DNA of 64,000 nucleotides. It comes from Streptomyces sp. A1136 (lineage in GTDB: Bacteria; Actinomycetota; Actinomycetes; Streptomycetales; Streptomycetaceae). The stretch is from contig NZ_SSBJ01000021.1 of the NCBI RefSeq assembly GCF_004795055.1, forward strand, positions 62,001-126,000. The letters are read 5' to 3'. Both the position numbers and the translations under genes were made by a program. Positions 23,092-31,599 of the stretch are shown piece by piece; positions within the stretch are counted from its first letter, which is position 1, and each line of letters begins with the position of its first letter. The notes under the pieces are model-generated. The model saw only the letters and a list, made by a program, of their open reading frames with translations. It made no database searches and had not been told where the DNA came from.

Positions 23092-23399
23092 ACCGCACGA
23101 CACGAAAGGTCCGACGGGCAGCCGGCGGGAAACCGACGGGGAGCCGGCGGGAAACCGACGGGAAGCCGAAGAAGGCCGACCGAAGCCGACCGGGGAACGC
23201 GACACGCATCGTGTGCCTCCTGTGCGCCCTATGTCGCGAGAGAACCTTCCTTCGATAGGCTGTACTTACATCCGCCACCGCGCATATGACGCGGTGCTGC
23301 CCCGAGGGCCTTCGGGTGTCGTACGTTCTCCAGTACATTCGCAGCGAAGATCCCGCCCAGCACCAGATCTCGCACAGTCACAAGGAGTGTCATCGACCG
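23092..23399. other. thrC-thrB gap with short direct repeats, no gene
   Basis: At about 23115-23175 the motif GCCGGCGGGAAACCGACGGG is repeated with small changes (two close copies and further fragments), giving a purine/cytosine-rich tract of unknown role. The remainder to thrB is comparatively AT-rich around 23220-23360, as expected for a promoter. I could not assign a single -10/-35 pair with confidence. No protein or RNA gene is recognised. Confidence 0.5.
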
Positions 23400-24326
23400 A
23401 TGGCAGGTCCAGCGTTCCGCGCCGCCGCCGTACGAGTGCGCGTCCCCGCCAGCAGTGCCAACCTCGGCCCGGGCTTCGACGCCCTCGGCCTGGCCCTGGG
23501 GCTCTACGACGACGTGGTCGTCCGTGTCGCCGACTCCGGCCTGAACATCGACATCGCCGGTGAGGGCGCCGACAACCTCCCGCGCGACGAGAGCCACCTC
23601 CTCGTACGCTCCATGCGCACCGCCTTCGACCTGCTGGGCGGCCAGCCGCGCGGCCTGGAGGTCGTCTGCGCCAACCGCATCCCGCACGGGCGCGGCCTCG
23701 GCTCGTCCTCCGCCGCGATCTGCGCCGGCATCGTCGCCGCCCGCGCCGTGACCATAGGCGCGGAGGCCAAACTCGACGACGCGGCGCTGCTGGAACTCGC
23801 CACCGAGATCGAGGGCCATCCCGATAATGTCGCCGCCTGTCTGCTCGGCGGCTTCACCCTCGCCTGGATGGACGGCGGCAGCGCCAAGGCGATCCGTATG
23901 GACCCCGCCGATTCCATCGTTCCGGTGGTCTTCGTGCCTTCCAAGCCGGTCCTCACCGAGACGGCGCGCGGCCTGCTGCCGCGTTCCGTCCCGCATGTGG
24001 ACGCGGCCGTCAACGCGGGTCGCGCGGCCCTGCTCGTCGAAGCCCTGACCAGGCGTCCCGAGCTGCTGCTGCCCGCCACCGAGGACCGGCTCCACCAGGA
24101 GTACAGGTCCCCGGCGATGCCCGAGAGCGTGGCTCTCGTGGCCCGACTGCGGGCGGACGGTATCCCCGCGGTCATCTCCGGCGCCGGCCCCACGGTCCTG
24201 GCGCTGGTCGACAACGGTGCGGCCGACAAGGTCGCGCAGCTCGCGGGCGAGGGGTGGGCGGCCAACCGGCTGGCCCTCGACGTCCCGGGCGCGAGCGTTC
24301 TTCCGCTGGGCACCCAGGGCGGCTAG
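23400..24326 (+). CDS. thrB: Homoserine kinase
   Basis: The 308-residue GHMP-family kinase phosphorylates homoserine for threonine synthase. The N-terminal VRVPASSANLGPGFDALGLAL block is the family signature. The ATP-binding motif is the Gly/Ser-rich PHGRGLGSSSAAICAG. The C-terminal ISGAGPTVLALV loop is the third GHMP motif. ATG 23400 is chosen as the family start, with AAGGAG 12 bases upstream. It lies behind thrC but after a terminator-like hairpin and a repeat tract, so it probably has its own promoter. A weak hairpin at 24326-24352 follows the stop, and rho comes next. Confidence 0.96.
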   Translation: MAGPAFRAAAVRVRVPASSANLGPGFDALGLALGLYDDVVVRVADSGLNIDIAGEGADNLPRDESHLLVRSMRTAFDLLGGQPRGLEVVCANRIPHGRGLGSSSAAICAGIVAARAVTIGAEAKLDDAALLELATEIEGHPDNVAACLLGGFTLAWMDGGSAKAIRMDPADSIVPVVFVPSKPVLTETARGLLPRSVPHVDAAVNAGRAALLVEALTRRPELLLPATEDRLHQEYRSPAMPESVALVARLRADGIPAVISGAGPTVLALVDNGAADKVAQLAGEGWAANRLALDVPGASVLPLGTQGG

Positions 24327-24352
24327 GCCCAGGGCCCGGCCGGCCTGGGGCC
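24326..24352 (+). terminator. Possible terminator after thrB
   Basis: GGCCCAGG pairs with CCTGGGGCC around a GC-rich loop, with one unpaired base. It starts at the last base of the stop codon. The stem is short and GC-rich regions form such pairs by chance. Confidence 0.4.
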
Positions 24353-24763
24353 GGTGCGGCGGCTGGGCAGGCCGACCGCGCGGAAGGGCGTGATTGCCGG
24401 TGATTGAGAGGGGGAATGTCGTTGGATCCGGTAGTGTTAATCTCAAGTGCGCATCCGAAGCCGCCATGGCTCGGTGCTCAGTGTCCCCATTCGGGACCAC
24501 CTTTCTTCCGGGAGCCTCCCCGACTGCTCTGATCGCCGCGAGCAGTTTCGAGCACGCTCCGGAATCGGCGTGATATTCCCACGCTTCCAGCTCGGGGGCC
24601 TCTCGCCGGAACCACCACGCACGTTTCTTCTCCGCCGTATCTCTACCGGCGGACCACCGCCCCGGCTGCAGTCCATGACCCATCAGGTCACAGACTGACG
24701 CCGGACAGCACAACCGGTCGCCGAGCCAGACAGGCCGACGTCCGCTCCAGGGAAGGACCCTTC
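24353..24763 (+). promoter_or_regulatory. Long leader of rho
   Basis: This 411-bp gap has no supported gene. A TAGTGT hexamer at 24432-24437, followed by a TTAATCTC sequence, is the best -10 candidate. It would give an untranslated leader of about 320 bases. Long leaders with Rho-dependent autoregulatory termination are known for rho in other bacteria. The leader here is pyrimidine-rich at about 24480-24610, with many C residues and few long stems, which would suit Rho loading. This is inference. Confidence 0.4.
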
Positions 24764-26890
24764 GTGAGCGACACCACCGATCTGATGGGCGCTGCCGACA
24801 CCAACGTCGACACCAGTGCCCCCGCCGCGGGTGCCGCGGCTGCCACTGCCGGGCGGCGGCGCCGCTCCGGCACCGGCCTTGACGGCATGGTCCTGGCCGA
24901 GCTGCAGCAGGTCGCGTCGGGCCTCGGCATCAGGGGCACCGCGCGGATGCGCAAGAGCCAGCTGATCGAGGTCATCAAGGAGGCGCAGGCGGGCGGGAGT
25001 GCTCCCAAGGCCGCCGCCTCCGTCGCGGACACCGCCGAGGCCAAGCCGAAGCGCCGCGCCACCAGCAAGGCCCGAACCGGTGAGGCCGCCGCCGAGGCGC
25101 CCGCCGAGAAGCCTGCCACGCAGGCCCAGATCGAGATCCCCGGCCAGCCTGCCAGCGACGACGCCCCGGTCGGCGAGCGCCGCCGCCGTCGGGCCACCGC
25201 CCCCACCGGCAGCCCGGAGTCCGCGGCGCCCGTCGCCGTCCAGGTCGAGCAGAAGACCGAGACCGCGCCCGCGACGCAGGCCGACGTCAAGGTGGAGGCC
25301 GCGACCGCCGTCTCCGCGCAGGGCCAGGGTCAGGGCCAGACGCAGCTCCAGGAGGCCGGCGAGGGCCGCGGCCGTCGGGAGCGCCGCGACCGCGACCGGG
25401 GCGAGCGCGGCGACCGCCAGCGCGACCGCCGCGACCGGGGTGCCAAGGCCGACGAGCAGGGCCAGGGCGGCCAGGCGCAGGGCGGCCAGGCCGGACAGGG
25501 CCAGGGTGGTCAGGGCGGCAGCCGCCAGGACCGTCAGGACCGCGGCGACCGTCAGCAGCAGGGCGGCCGCGGCCAGGGCCAGGGCCAGAACCAGGGTCAG
25601 CAGGGTCGGCAGGACCGTCAGGACAACGGCCCGCAGGACGACTTCGACTCCGAGGACGGCCGTCGTGGCCGTCGCGGCCGCTACCGCGACCGCCGTGGCC
25701 GTCGCGGCCGCGACGAGTTCGCGCCGAGCGAGCCGCAGGTCGCCGACGACGACGTCCTGATCCCCGTCGCCGGCATCCTCGACATCCTCGACAACTACGC
25801 GTTCATCCGGACCTCCGGCTACCTGCCCGGTCCGAACGACGTGTACGTCTCCCTCGCCCAGGTCCGCAAGGCGGGGCTGCGCAAGGGCGACCACACCACC
25901 GGCGCCGTGCGCCAGCCCAAGGACGGCGAGCGCCGCGAGAAGTTCAACGCCCTCGTGCGCCTGGACTCGGTCAACGGCATGGCGCCCGAATCGGGCCGCG
26001 GCCGACCGGAGTTCCAGAAGCTGACGCCCCTGTACCCGCAGGACCGGCTCCGCCTGGAGACCGACCCGGGCGTGCTGACCACCCGCATCATCGACCTCGT
26101 GTCGCCGATCGGAAAGGGCCAGCGCGGCCTGATCGTGGCCCCGCCGAAGACCGGCAAGACCATGATCATGCAGGCGATCGCCAACGCGATCACCACCAAC
26201 AACCCCGAGTGCCACCTGATGGTCGTCCTGGTCGACGAGCGTCCGGAAGAGGTCACCGACATGCAGCGGTCGGTCAAGGGCGAGGTCATCTCCTCGACCT
26301 TCGACCGGCCGGCCGAGGACCACACCACCGTCGCCGAGCTGGCCATCGAGCGCGCGAAGCGTCTCGTCGAGCTGGGTCACGACGTGGTCGTCCTGCTGGA
26401 CTCCATCACCCGCCTGGGCCGCGCGTACAACCTCGCCGCCCCCGCCTCCGGCCGCATCCTGTCCGGTGGTGTCGACTCGACCGCGCTCTACCCGCCGAAG
26501 CGCTTCTTCGGTGCCGCGCGCAACATCGAGGACGGCGGCTCGCTGACCATCCTGGCCACCGCGCTGGTCGACACCGGCTCGCGCATGGACGAGGTGATCT
26601 TCGAGGAGTTCAAGGGCACCGGAAACATGGAGCTCAAGCTCGACCGCAAGCTCGCCGACAAGCGCATCTTCCCGGCGGTCGACGTCGACCCCTCCGGTAC
26701 GCGCAAGGAGGAGATCCTCCTCAACGCGGAGGAGCTCGCCATCGTCTGGAAGCTGCGCCGGGTGCTGCACGCGCTCGACTCGCAGCAGGCGATCGAGCTG
26801 CTGCTGGACAAGATGAAGCAGACGAAGTCGAACGCCGAGTTCCTGATGCAGATCGCCAAGACGACCCCGGCGGGCAAGAACGACGACTGA
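24764..26890 (+). CDS. rho: Transcription termination factor Rho
   Basis: The 708-residue protein starts at GTG 24764 behind GGAAGGA. An N-terminal helical RHO_N/SAP-like domain (about residues 38-75, LAELQQVASGLGIRGTARMRKSQLI) is followed by a low-complexity region to about residue 325. That region is first Ala/Pro/Lys-rich and then Gln/Gly/Arg/Asp-rich with many RDRGD and GQGGQ repeats. Next come the cold-shock-like primary RNA-binding domain (AFIRTSGYLPGPNDVYVS) and the hexameric helicase domain. The helicase domain has Walker A APPKTGKT (about 459-466), the VVLLDSITR Walker B and the Q/R-loop region. E. coli Rho is 419 residues; the insertion of about 250 residues is characteristic of high-GC actinobacteria and gives extra RNA affinity. 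Confidence 0.97.
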   Translation: MSDTTDLMGAADTNVDTSAPAAGAAAATAGRRRRSGTGLDGMVLAELQQVASGLGIRGTARMRKSQLIEVIKEAQAGGSAPKAAASVADTAEAKPKRRATSKARTGEAAAEAPAEKPATQAQIEIPGQPASDDAPVGERRRRRATAPTGSPESAAPVAVQVEQKTETAPATQADVKVEAATAVSAQGQGQGQTQLQEAGEGRGRRERRDRDRGERGDRQRDRRDRGAKADEQGQGGQAQGGQAGQGQGGQGGSRQDRQDRGDRQQQGGRGQGQGQNQGQQGRQDRQDNGPQDDFDSEDGRRGRRGRYRDRRGRRGRDEFAPSEPQVADDDVLIPVAGILDILDNYAFIRTSGYLPGPNDVYVSLAQVRKAGLRKGDHTTGAVRQPKDGERREKFNALVRLDSVNGMAPESGRGRPEFQKLTPLYPQDRLRLETDPGVLTTRIIDLVSPIGKGQRGLIVAPPKTGKTMIMQAIANAITTNNPECHLMVVLVDERPEEVTDMQRSVKGEVISSTFDRPAEDHTTVAELAIERAKRLVELGHDVVVLLDSITRLGRAYNLAAPASGRILSGGVDSTALYPPKRFFGAARNIEDGGSLTILATALVDTGSRMDEVIFEEFKGTGNMELKLDRKLADKRIFPAVDVDPSGTRKEEILLNAEELAIVWKLRRVLHALDSQQAIELLLDKMKQTKSNAEFLMQIAKTTPAGKNDD

Positions 26891-26915
26891 CGGTCGTCAC
26901 AGCCGGAACGTCCCG

Positions 26916-26959
26916 AAGGGACCGCCCCCACCGCAGCCGCGGCGGGGGCGGTCCCTTTT
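26916..26959 (+). terminator. Intrinsic terminator of rho
   Basis: A 19-bp stem with one mismatch (AAGGGACCGCCCCCACCGC with GCGGCGGGGGCGGTCCCTT) around a four-base loop ends in TTTT. It lies 25 bases after the stop and is the best classical terminator in the window. Confidence 0.92.
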
Positions 26960-27243
26960 CTTCGTACCGCTTCCTTCGTGCCGCTTCCGTCGTGCTGCGA
27001 CCTTCGCCACACCGCCGCGGGGCCGGCGCACGCGCTCACCCCCGCTTTCGGCGACGTTCCGGTACGCGCCGTGCGCGGCGGGTCACGCGGCGTCAGGAAC
27101 GGCGTCGGCGGACCGGGGCCGCGGTAGGACCCCGCCCGGGACCGTGGAACCCTGGAAGACGTTCCTCCGTCTGTGTCAGAGAACAGCGGGGGTCGCAGAC
27201 AGGCCGAACGGGTCGCGGGAGCGGGCCGGGGACCGAGGAGAGC
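26960..27243. other. Gap between rho terminator and LCP gene
   Basis: No gene is supported in this stretch, which with the terminator forms a 353-bp gap. It should contain the LCP gene promoter, but I see no strong hexamer pair. A GAGGAGAGC ribosome site closes it at 27235-27243. Confidence 0.5.
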
Positions 27244-28353
27244 ATGAGCGAGGACACCAGGGGCCGCGGCCGCCGCGCCGCGGGCAGCCGGCGCCGGAGA
27301 AAAGCGCCCAAGCGCCGTAAGGGCCTCACCGTCGTCGCGTGGACGGCCGCCGGCGTGGTGCTGCTGGGCGGCGCGGGCGTGGGCTACTTCTACTTCAAGT
27401 TCAACGGGAACCTGAAGACCGTCGACATCGACGCGGCGCTCGGCAAGGACCGCCCGCAGAACGTCGACAACGGCTCGATGGACATCCTCGTCCTCGGCTC
27501 GGACTCCCGCGGCGGGGCGAACTCCGAGTACGGCCGCGACGACGGCGGGTCCGCCCGCTCGGACACGGCGATGATCGTCCACCTCTACGACGGCCACCAC
27601 AAGGCGAGCGTCATATCCATCCCGCGCGACACGATGGTCAACCGCCCCGCCTGCCAGACGACGGACGGGAAGACGGACCGGGGCAGCAGGCGCTCCCAGT
27701 TCAACGAGTCGTTCACCATCGGCGGGGCCGCCTGCGCGGTCAAGACCGTCGAGAAGATGTCGGGGATCCGCATGGATCACTACATCGAGGTCGACTTCAC
27801 GGGCTTCAAGAAGATCATCGACAACCTCGGCGGCGTCCAGGTGACCACCACCAAGCCGATCAAGGACGGTTCCAGCCACCTCGACCTGCCCGCGGGCCCC
27901 AACAAACTCAACGGTGAACAGGCCCTCGGCCTCGTCCGCACCCGCAAGAGCGTCGGCGACGGCAGCGACCTCGGCCGAATACAGCTCCAGCAGGCCTTCA
28001 TGAAGGCGCTGATCAAGCAGGTCAAGGGAATCGGCGTCTTCGACAACCCCAAGCGGCTGCTCGACCTCGCCGACACCGGCACCAAGGCGCTCACCACCGA
28101 CAAGCAGCTCGGTGACGTGAAGTCCCTCCTGGGCTTCGCCCAGAGCCTGCGCGGCATCGACGCCCAGAACCTCCAGATGATCACCATGCCGGTGACCGTG
28201 GACGCCCTCGACCACGACCGCGTCGCCCCGCTCGCCAAGGAGTCCAAGATGGTCTGGGACGCCCTGCTCGCGGACCAGCCGATCCCGGCCGAGGCGACGG
28301 CGAACTCCATGGGGAACAAGGGCACCGCCGGCGGCATCGTCCAGCAGCAGTAG
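27244..28353 (+). CDS. LytR-CpsA-Psr (LCP) family cell-wall ligase
   Basis: The 369-residue protein has a very basic cytoplasmic N-terminus (RRRRKAPKRRKG), one membrane helix at about residues 28-50, and an extracellular LCP domain. The domain shows DILVLGSDSRGG, SDTAMIVHLYDGHHKASVISIPRDTMV and the late arginines in LVRTRKSVGDGSDLGRIQLQQ. These Asp/Arg residues bind the pyrophosphate of polyprenyl-linked glycopolymers. LCP enzymes attach teichoic acid-like or other polymers to peptidoglycan. A WecA/TagO-type transferase, which starts such polymers on undecaprenyl phosphate, is encoded 5.3 kb downstream. The gene lies between rho and rpmE as in other Streptomyces. Confidence 0.92.
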   Translation: MSEDTRGRGRRAAGSRRRRKAPKRRKGLTVVAWTAAGVVLLGGAGVGYFYFKFNGNLKTVDIDAALGKDRPQNVDNGSMDILVLGSDSRGGANSEYGRDDGGSARSDTAMIVHLYDGHHKASVISIPRDTMVNRPACQTTDGKTDRGSRRSQFNESFTIGGAACAVKTVEKMSGIRMDHYIEVDFTGFKKIIDNLGGVQVTTTKPIKDGSSHLDLPAGPNKLNGEQALGLVRTRKSVGDGSDLGRIQLQQAFMKALIKQVKGIGVFDNPKRLLDLADTGTKALTTDKQLGDVKSLLGFAQSLRGIDAQNLQMITMPVTVDALDHDRVAPLAKESKMVWDALLADQPIPAEATANSMGNKGTAGGIVQQQ

Positions 28354-28461
28354 TGCCTCGGGCCGAGCGGCCGGACCCTCGAAAACGCCGGCCGCGGAAG
28401 TTTCCCCGCCGCGCGGAATAGATGCCGGCACCTCCCCGTTGAGGGGGGTGTCCTCAGAATT

Positions 28462-28490
28462 TTGACAGGCGGCCCGGTCCTGGCAGACTG
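28462..28490 (+). promoter_or_regulatory. Promoter of rpmE
   Basis: A perfect TTGACA -35 at 28462-28467 is followed after 16 bases by CAGACT (28484-28489), a serviceable -10. The predicted leader of about 70 bases runs to TTG 28566 and contains AGGAG before the start. Confidence 0.65.
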
Positions 28491-28565
28491 GTCTGTCGGC
28501 CCCGGTTCACGCAGCGCGCAATTCGGCCCCTGCGACCCGGCGCCCTCCCGAATCTAGGAGACACC

Positions 28566-28784
28566 TTGAAGCGCGATGTTCACCCCGAGTACGTCGAGAC
28601 CCAGGTCAGCTGCACCTGTGGCGCGTCGTTCACCACCCGTAGCACCCTGACCGACGGCACCATCCGTGCCGAGGTCTGCTCCGAGTGCCACCCGTTCTAC
28701 ACGGGCAAGCAGAAGATCCTCGACACCGGTGGCCGTGTGGCCCGCTTCGAGGCCCGCTTCGGCAAGGCTGCCGGCTCGAAGTAG
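28566..28784 (+). CDS. rpmE: 50S ribosomal protein L31 (zinc-binding form)
   Basis: The 72-residue protein starts at TTG 28566 (AGGAGACACC upstream), giving MKRDVHPEYV at the N-terminus. Four cysteines are present: C16 and C18 in SCTCG, and C38 and C41 in CSECHPFYTG. It is therefore the zinc-containing C+ form, in contrast to the cysteine-free paralogue that Zur-regulated loci supply under zinc starvation. L31 bridges the large and small subunits. It is followed after about 110 bp by prfA, the same order as in mycobacteria. Confidence 0.96.
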   Translation: MKRDVHPEYVETQVSCTCGASFTTRSTLTDGTIRAEVCSECHPFYTGKQKILDTGGRVARFEARFGKAAGSK

Positions 28785-28892
28785 CGAGCCTCCGGCGCCG
28801 GATTCCGGCTGCACCGCTTCACCGCGGGCAGCCGGGCCCGGCGCCTTTCTCGTCCCGCAGCCCTTTCTTCACTTTCACCACAGGAGCCCCCG

Positions 28893-29972
28893 ATGTTCGA
28901 GGCGGTCGAGGAACTGGTCGGCGAGCACGCCGACCTTGAGAAGAAGCTCGCCGACCCTTCGGTCCACTCGGATCAGGCCAACGCGCGCAAGCTCAACAAG
29001 CGCTACGCGGAGCTGACCCCGATCGTCGCGACCTTCCGCGCCTGGAAGCAGACCGCCGAGGACATCGAGACGGCCAAGGAGTTCGCGGCCGACGACCCCG
29101 ACTTCGCCGCCGAGGCCAAGGAACTGGCCGCCCAGCGCGAAGAGCTCACCGAGAAGCTCCGCCTGCTGCTCGTCCCGCGCGACCCCAGCGACGACAAGGA
29201 CGTGCTCCTGGAGGTCAAGGCGGGCGCGGGCGGCGACGAGTCCGCCCTGTTCGCCGGCGACCTGCTGCGCATGTACCTGCGCTACGCCGAGCGCGTGGGC
29301 TGGAAGACCGAGATCATCGACGCCACCGAGTCCGAACTCGGCGGCTACAAGGATGTCCAGGTCTCCGTCCGCACCAAGGGCGGCAACGGCGCCACCGAGC
29401 CCGGCCAGGGCGTCTGGGCCCGCCTGAAGTACGAGGGCGGCGTGCACCGCGTCCAGCGGGTTCCGGCCACCGAGTCGCAGGGCCGCATTCACACCTCCGC
29501 CGCCGGCGTGCTCGTCACCCCGGAGGCCGAGGAGGTCGAGGTCGAGATCAACATGAACGACCTGCGCATCGACGTGTACCGCTCCTCCGGCCCCGGCGGC
29601 CAGTCCGTCAACACCACCGACTCGGCTGTGCGCATCACGCACATCCCCACCGGTGTGGTCGCCTCCTGCCAGAACGAGAAGAGCCAGCTCCAGAACAAGG
29701 AGCAGGCGATGCGCATCCTGCGCTCCAGGCTGCTGGCCGCGGCCCAGGAAGCCGCCGAGCAGGAGGCCTCGGACGTGCGCCGCAGCCAGGTGCGCTCCGT
29801 GGACCGGTCCGAGAAGATCCGCACGTACAACTACCCGGAAAACCGGATCTCGGACCACCGGACCGGCTTCAAGGCGTACAACTTGGACCAGGTGCTCGAC
29901 GGAGACCTCGACGCGGTCATCCAGGCCTGCGTCGACACCGACTCCGCCGCCAAGCTCGCGGCCGCGCACTGA
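28893..29972 (+). CDS. prfA: Peptide chain release factor 1
   Basis: The 359-residue protein recognises UAA and UAG stop codons. The anticodon-like tripeptide P-A-T occurs in RVPATESQGR (about residue 191). The catalytic GGQ loop is SSGPGGQSVNTTDSAV (about residue 235), whose Gln is methylated by PrmC, encoded directly downstream. The N-terminal coiled region (ELVGEHADLEKKLAD) is normal. An AGGAG site precedes ATG 28893. The length equals that of the usual bacterial RF1. Confidence 0.97.
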   Translation: MFEAVEELVGEHADLEKKLADPSVHSDQANARKLNKRYAELTPIVATFRAWKQTAEDIETAKEFAADDPDFAAEAKELAAQREELTEKLRLLLVPRDPSDDKDVLLEVKAGAGGDESALFAGDLLRMYLRYAERVGWKTEIIDATESELGGYKDVQVSVRTKGGNGATEPGQGVWARLKYEGGVHRVQRVPATESQGRIHTSAAGVLVTPEAEEVEVEINMNDLRIDVYRSSGPGGQSVNTTDSAVRITHIPTGVVASCQNEKSQLQNKEQAMRILRSRLLAAAQEAAEQEASDVRRSQVRSVDRSEKIRTYNYPENRISDHRTGFKAYNLDQVLDGDLDAVIQACVDTDSAAKLAAAH

Positions 29973-30047
29973 ACCGCGACCGTGTGACCGCGGCGCCCGC
30001 CTGACCCCCCGCTCCACCCCCGTACGACAGCAGCCCGGAGGACCAGC

Positions 30048-30893
30048 GTGAACTTGCTGCTTGCCGAGGTGGCCCAGGCCACCCAGCGGCTGGCCGCCGC
30101 CGGCGTGCCCTCACCGCGCTTCGACGCGGAGGAGCTCGCCGCCTTCGTGCACGGCGTCAAGCGGGGGGAACTGCACCACGTCAAGGACGCGGACTTCGAC
30201 GCCCGCTACTGGGAGGCCGTCGCCCGCCGGGAGGCGCGCGAGCCGCTCCAGCACATCACCGGGCGCGCCTTCTTCCGGTACCTGGAGCTCCAGGTCGGTC
30301 CCGGGGTGTTCGTGCCCCGGCCCGAGACGGAATCGGTCGTGGACTGGGCCATACACGCCGTCCGGGCCATGGACGTGGTCGAGCCGCTGATCGTCGACCT
30401 CTGCACGGGCTCCGGCGCCATCGCGCTGGCCATGGCGCAGGAGGTCCCGCGCTCGCGCGTCCACGCGGTCGAGCTGTCCGAGGAAGCCCTGCGGTGGACC
30501 CGCAAGAACGCCGAGGGCTCCCGGGTCACCGTCCACCAGGGCGACGCGCTCGGCGCGCTGCCCGAGCTGGACGGCCAGGTGGACCTCGTGATCTCCAATC
30601 CGCCGTACATCCCGCTCACCGAGTGGGAGTACGTGGCCCCCGAGGCCCGTGACCACGACCCCGAGATGGCGCTGTTCTCCGGCGAGGACGGCCTGGACAC
30701 CATCCGGGGCATCGAACGCACCGCCCACCGGCTGCTGAGGCCCGGCGGGATCGTCGTCATCGAGCACGCCGACACGCAAGGCGGCCAGGTGCCGTGGATC
30801 TTCGCCGAGGAGCGGGGCTGGGCCGACGCCGCCGACCACCCCGACCTCAACAACCGCCCGCGCTTCGCGACCGCCCGCAAGGCCATGCCGTGA
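30048..30893 (+). CDS. prmC: Release factor glutamine methyltransferase
   Basis: The 281-residue SAM-dependent enzyme modifies the GGQ glutamine of RF1 and RF2. The N-terminal helical domain binds the release factor. The SAM loop is VDLCTGSGAIALAMA, and the N-P-P-Y motif for the amide substrate is at about residue 184 (ISNPPYIPLTEW). GTG 30048 has GGAGGACCAGC before it. The gene is co-oriented with and 75 bp behind its substrate gene prfA. It was formerly called hemK. Confidence 0.96.
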   Translation: MNLLLAEVAQATQRLAAAGVPSPRFDAEELAAFVHGVKRGELHHVKDADFDARYWEAVARREAREPLQHITGRAFFRYLELQVGPGVFVPRPETESVVDWAIHAVRAMDVVEPLIVDLCTGSGAIALAMAQEVPRSRVHAVELSEEALRWTRKNAEGSRVTVHQGDALGALPELDGQVDLVISNPPYIPLTEWEYVAPEARDHDPEMALFSGEDGLDTIRGIERTAHRLLRPGGIVVIEHADTQGGQVPWIFAEERGWADAADHPDLNNRPRFATARKAMP

Positions 30894-30951
30894 CCGGCGC
30901 GACCCCACTCCCGGACAACGTCACCACCCCGCTGCTTGAGGAGGCCCGCTG

Positions 30952-31599
30952 ATGGCCCGGCGATACGACTGCAATGACGCCACGGACCGCAAGACGGGCC
31001 TGCGCGAAGCCGCATCCGCAGTGCGCCGCGGCGAACTCGTCGTGCTGCCCACCGACACCCTGTACGGGATCGGCGCGGACGCCTTCAGCGCGGAGGCGGT
31101 CGGTGACCTGCTCGCGGCCAAGGGCCGGGGCCGCAACATGCCCACCCCCGTCCTCATCGGCTCCCCGAACACCCTGCACGGCCTGGTCACGGACTTCTCC
31201 GAGCAGGCGTGGGAGCTGGTCGACGCGTTCTGGCCGGGCGCGCTGACGCTCGTCGCCAAGCACCAGCCCTCGCTGGCCTGGGACCTGGGGGAGACCCGCG
31301 GGACCGTCGCCGTACGCATGCCCCTGCACCCCGTGGCGATCGAGCTGCTGACCGAGGTCGGCCCGATGGCCGTGTCCTCGGCGAACCTGACCGGGCACCC
31401 GGCGCCGGAGGACTGCGACGCGGCCCGCGCGATGCTCGGCGACTCGGTGTCGGTGTACCTGGACGGAGGCCCGACCCCGGGCATCCAGCCCTCCTCGATC
31501 GTCGACGTCACGGGGAAGGTTCCCCTCCTGCTGCGCGCGGGGGCACTGACCGCCGAGCAGCTGCGGGAGGTCGTACCCGACCTCGAGGTGGCCCCGTGA
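30952..31599 (+). CDS. L-threonylcarbamoyladenylate synthase (Sua5/YrdC family)
   Basis: The 215-residue YrdC-domain protein makes threonylcarbamoyl-AMP from threonine, bicarbonate and ATP for the t6A modification of ANN-decoding tRNAs. The signature VVLPTDTLYGIGADAF is near residue 33, KGRGRNMPTPVLI contains the nucleotide-binding Lys/Arg, and VAVRMPLH and SSANLTGHPAP follow. The length corresponds to the short TsaC-like form without the C-terminal Sua5 domain. A GAGGAGG site precedes ATG 30952. The stop overlaps the next gene in GTGA, coupling the two. Confidence 0.94.
   Translation: MARRYDCNDATDRKTGLREAASAVRRGELVVLPTDTLYGIGADAFSAEAVGDLLAAKGRGRNMPTPVLIGSPNTLHGLVTDFSEQAWELVDAFWPGALTLVAKHQPSLAWDLGETRGTVAVRMPLHPVAIELLTEVGPMAVSSANLTGHPAPEDCDAARAMLGDSVSVYLDGGPTPGIQPSSIVDVTGKVPLLLRAGALTAEQLREVVPDLEVAP

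Noticed and set aside
24764..25760. Alternative frame with Pro/Arg-rich protein inside rho
   Set aside because: It is the plus-one shadow of the low-complexity rho insertion with no initiation site.
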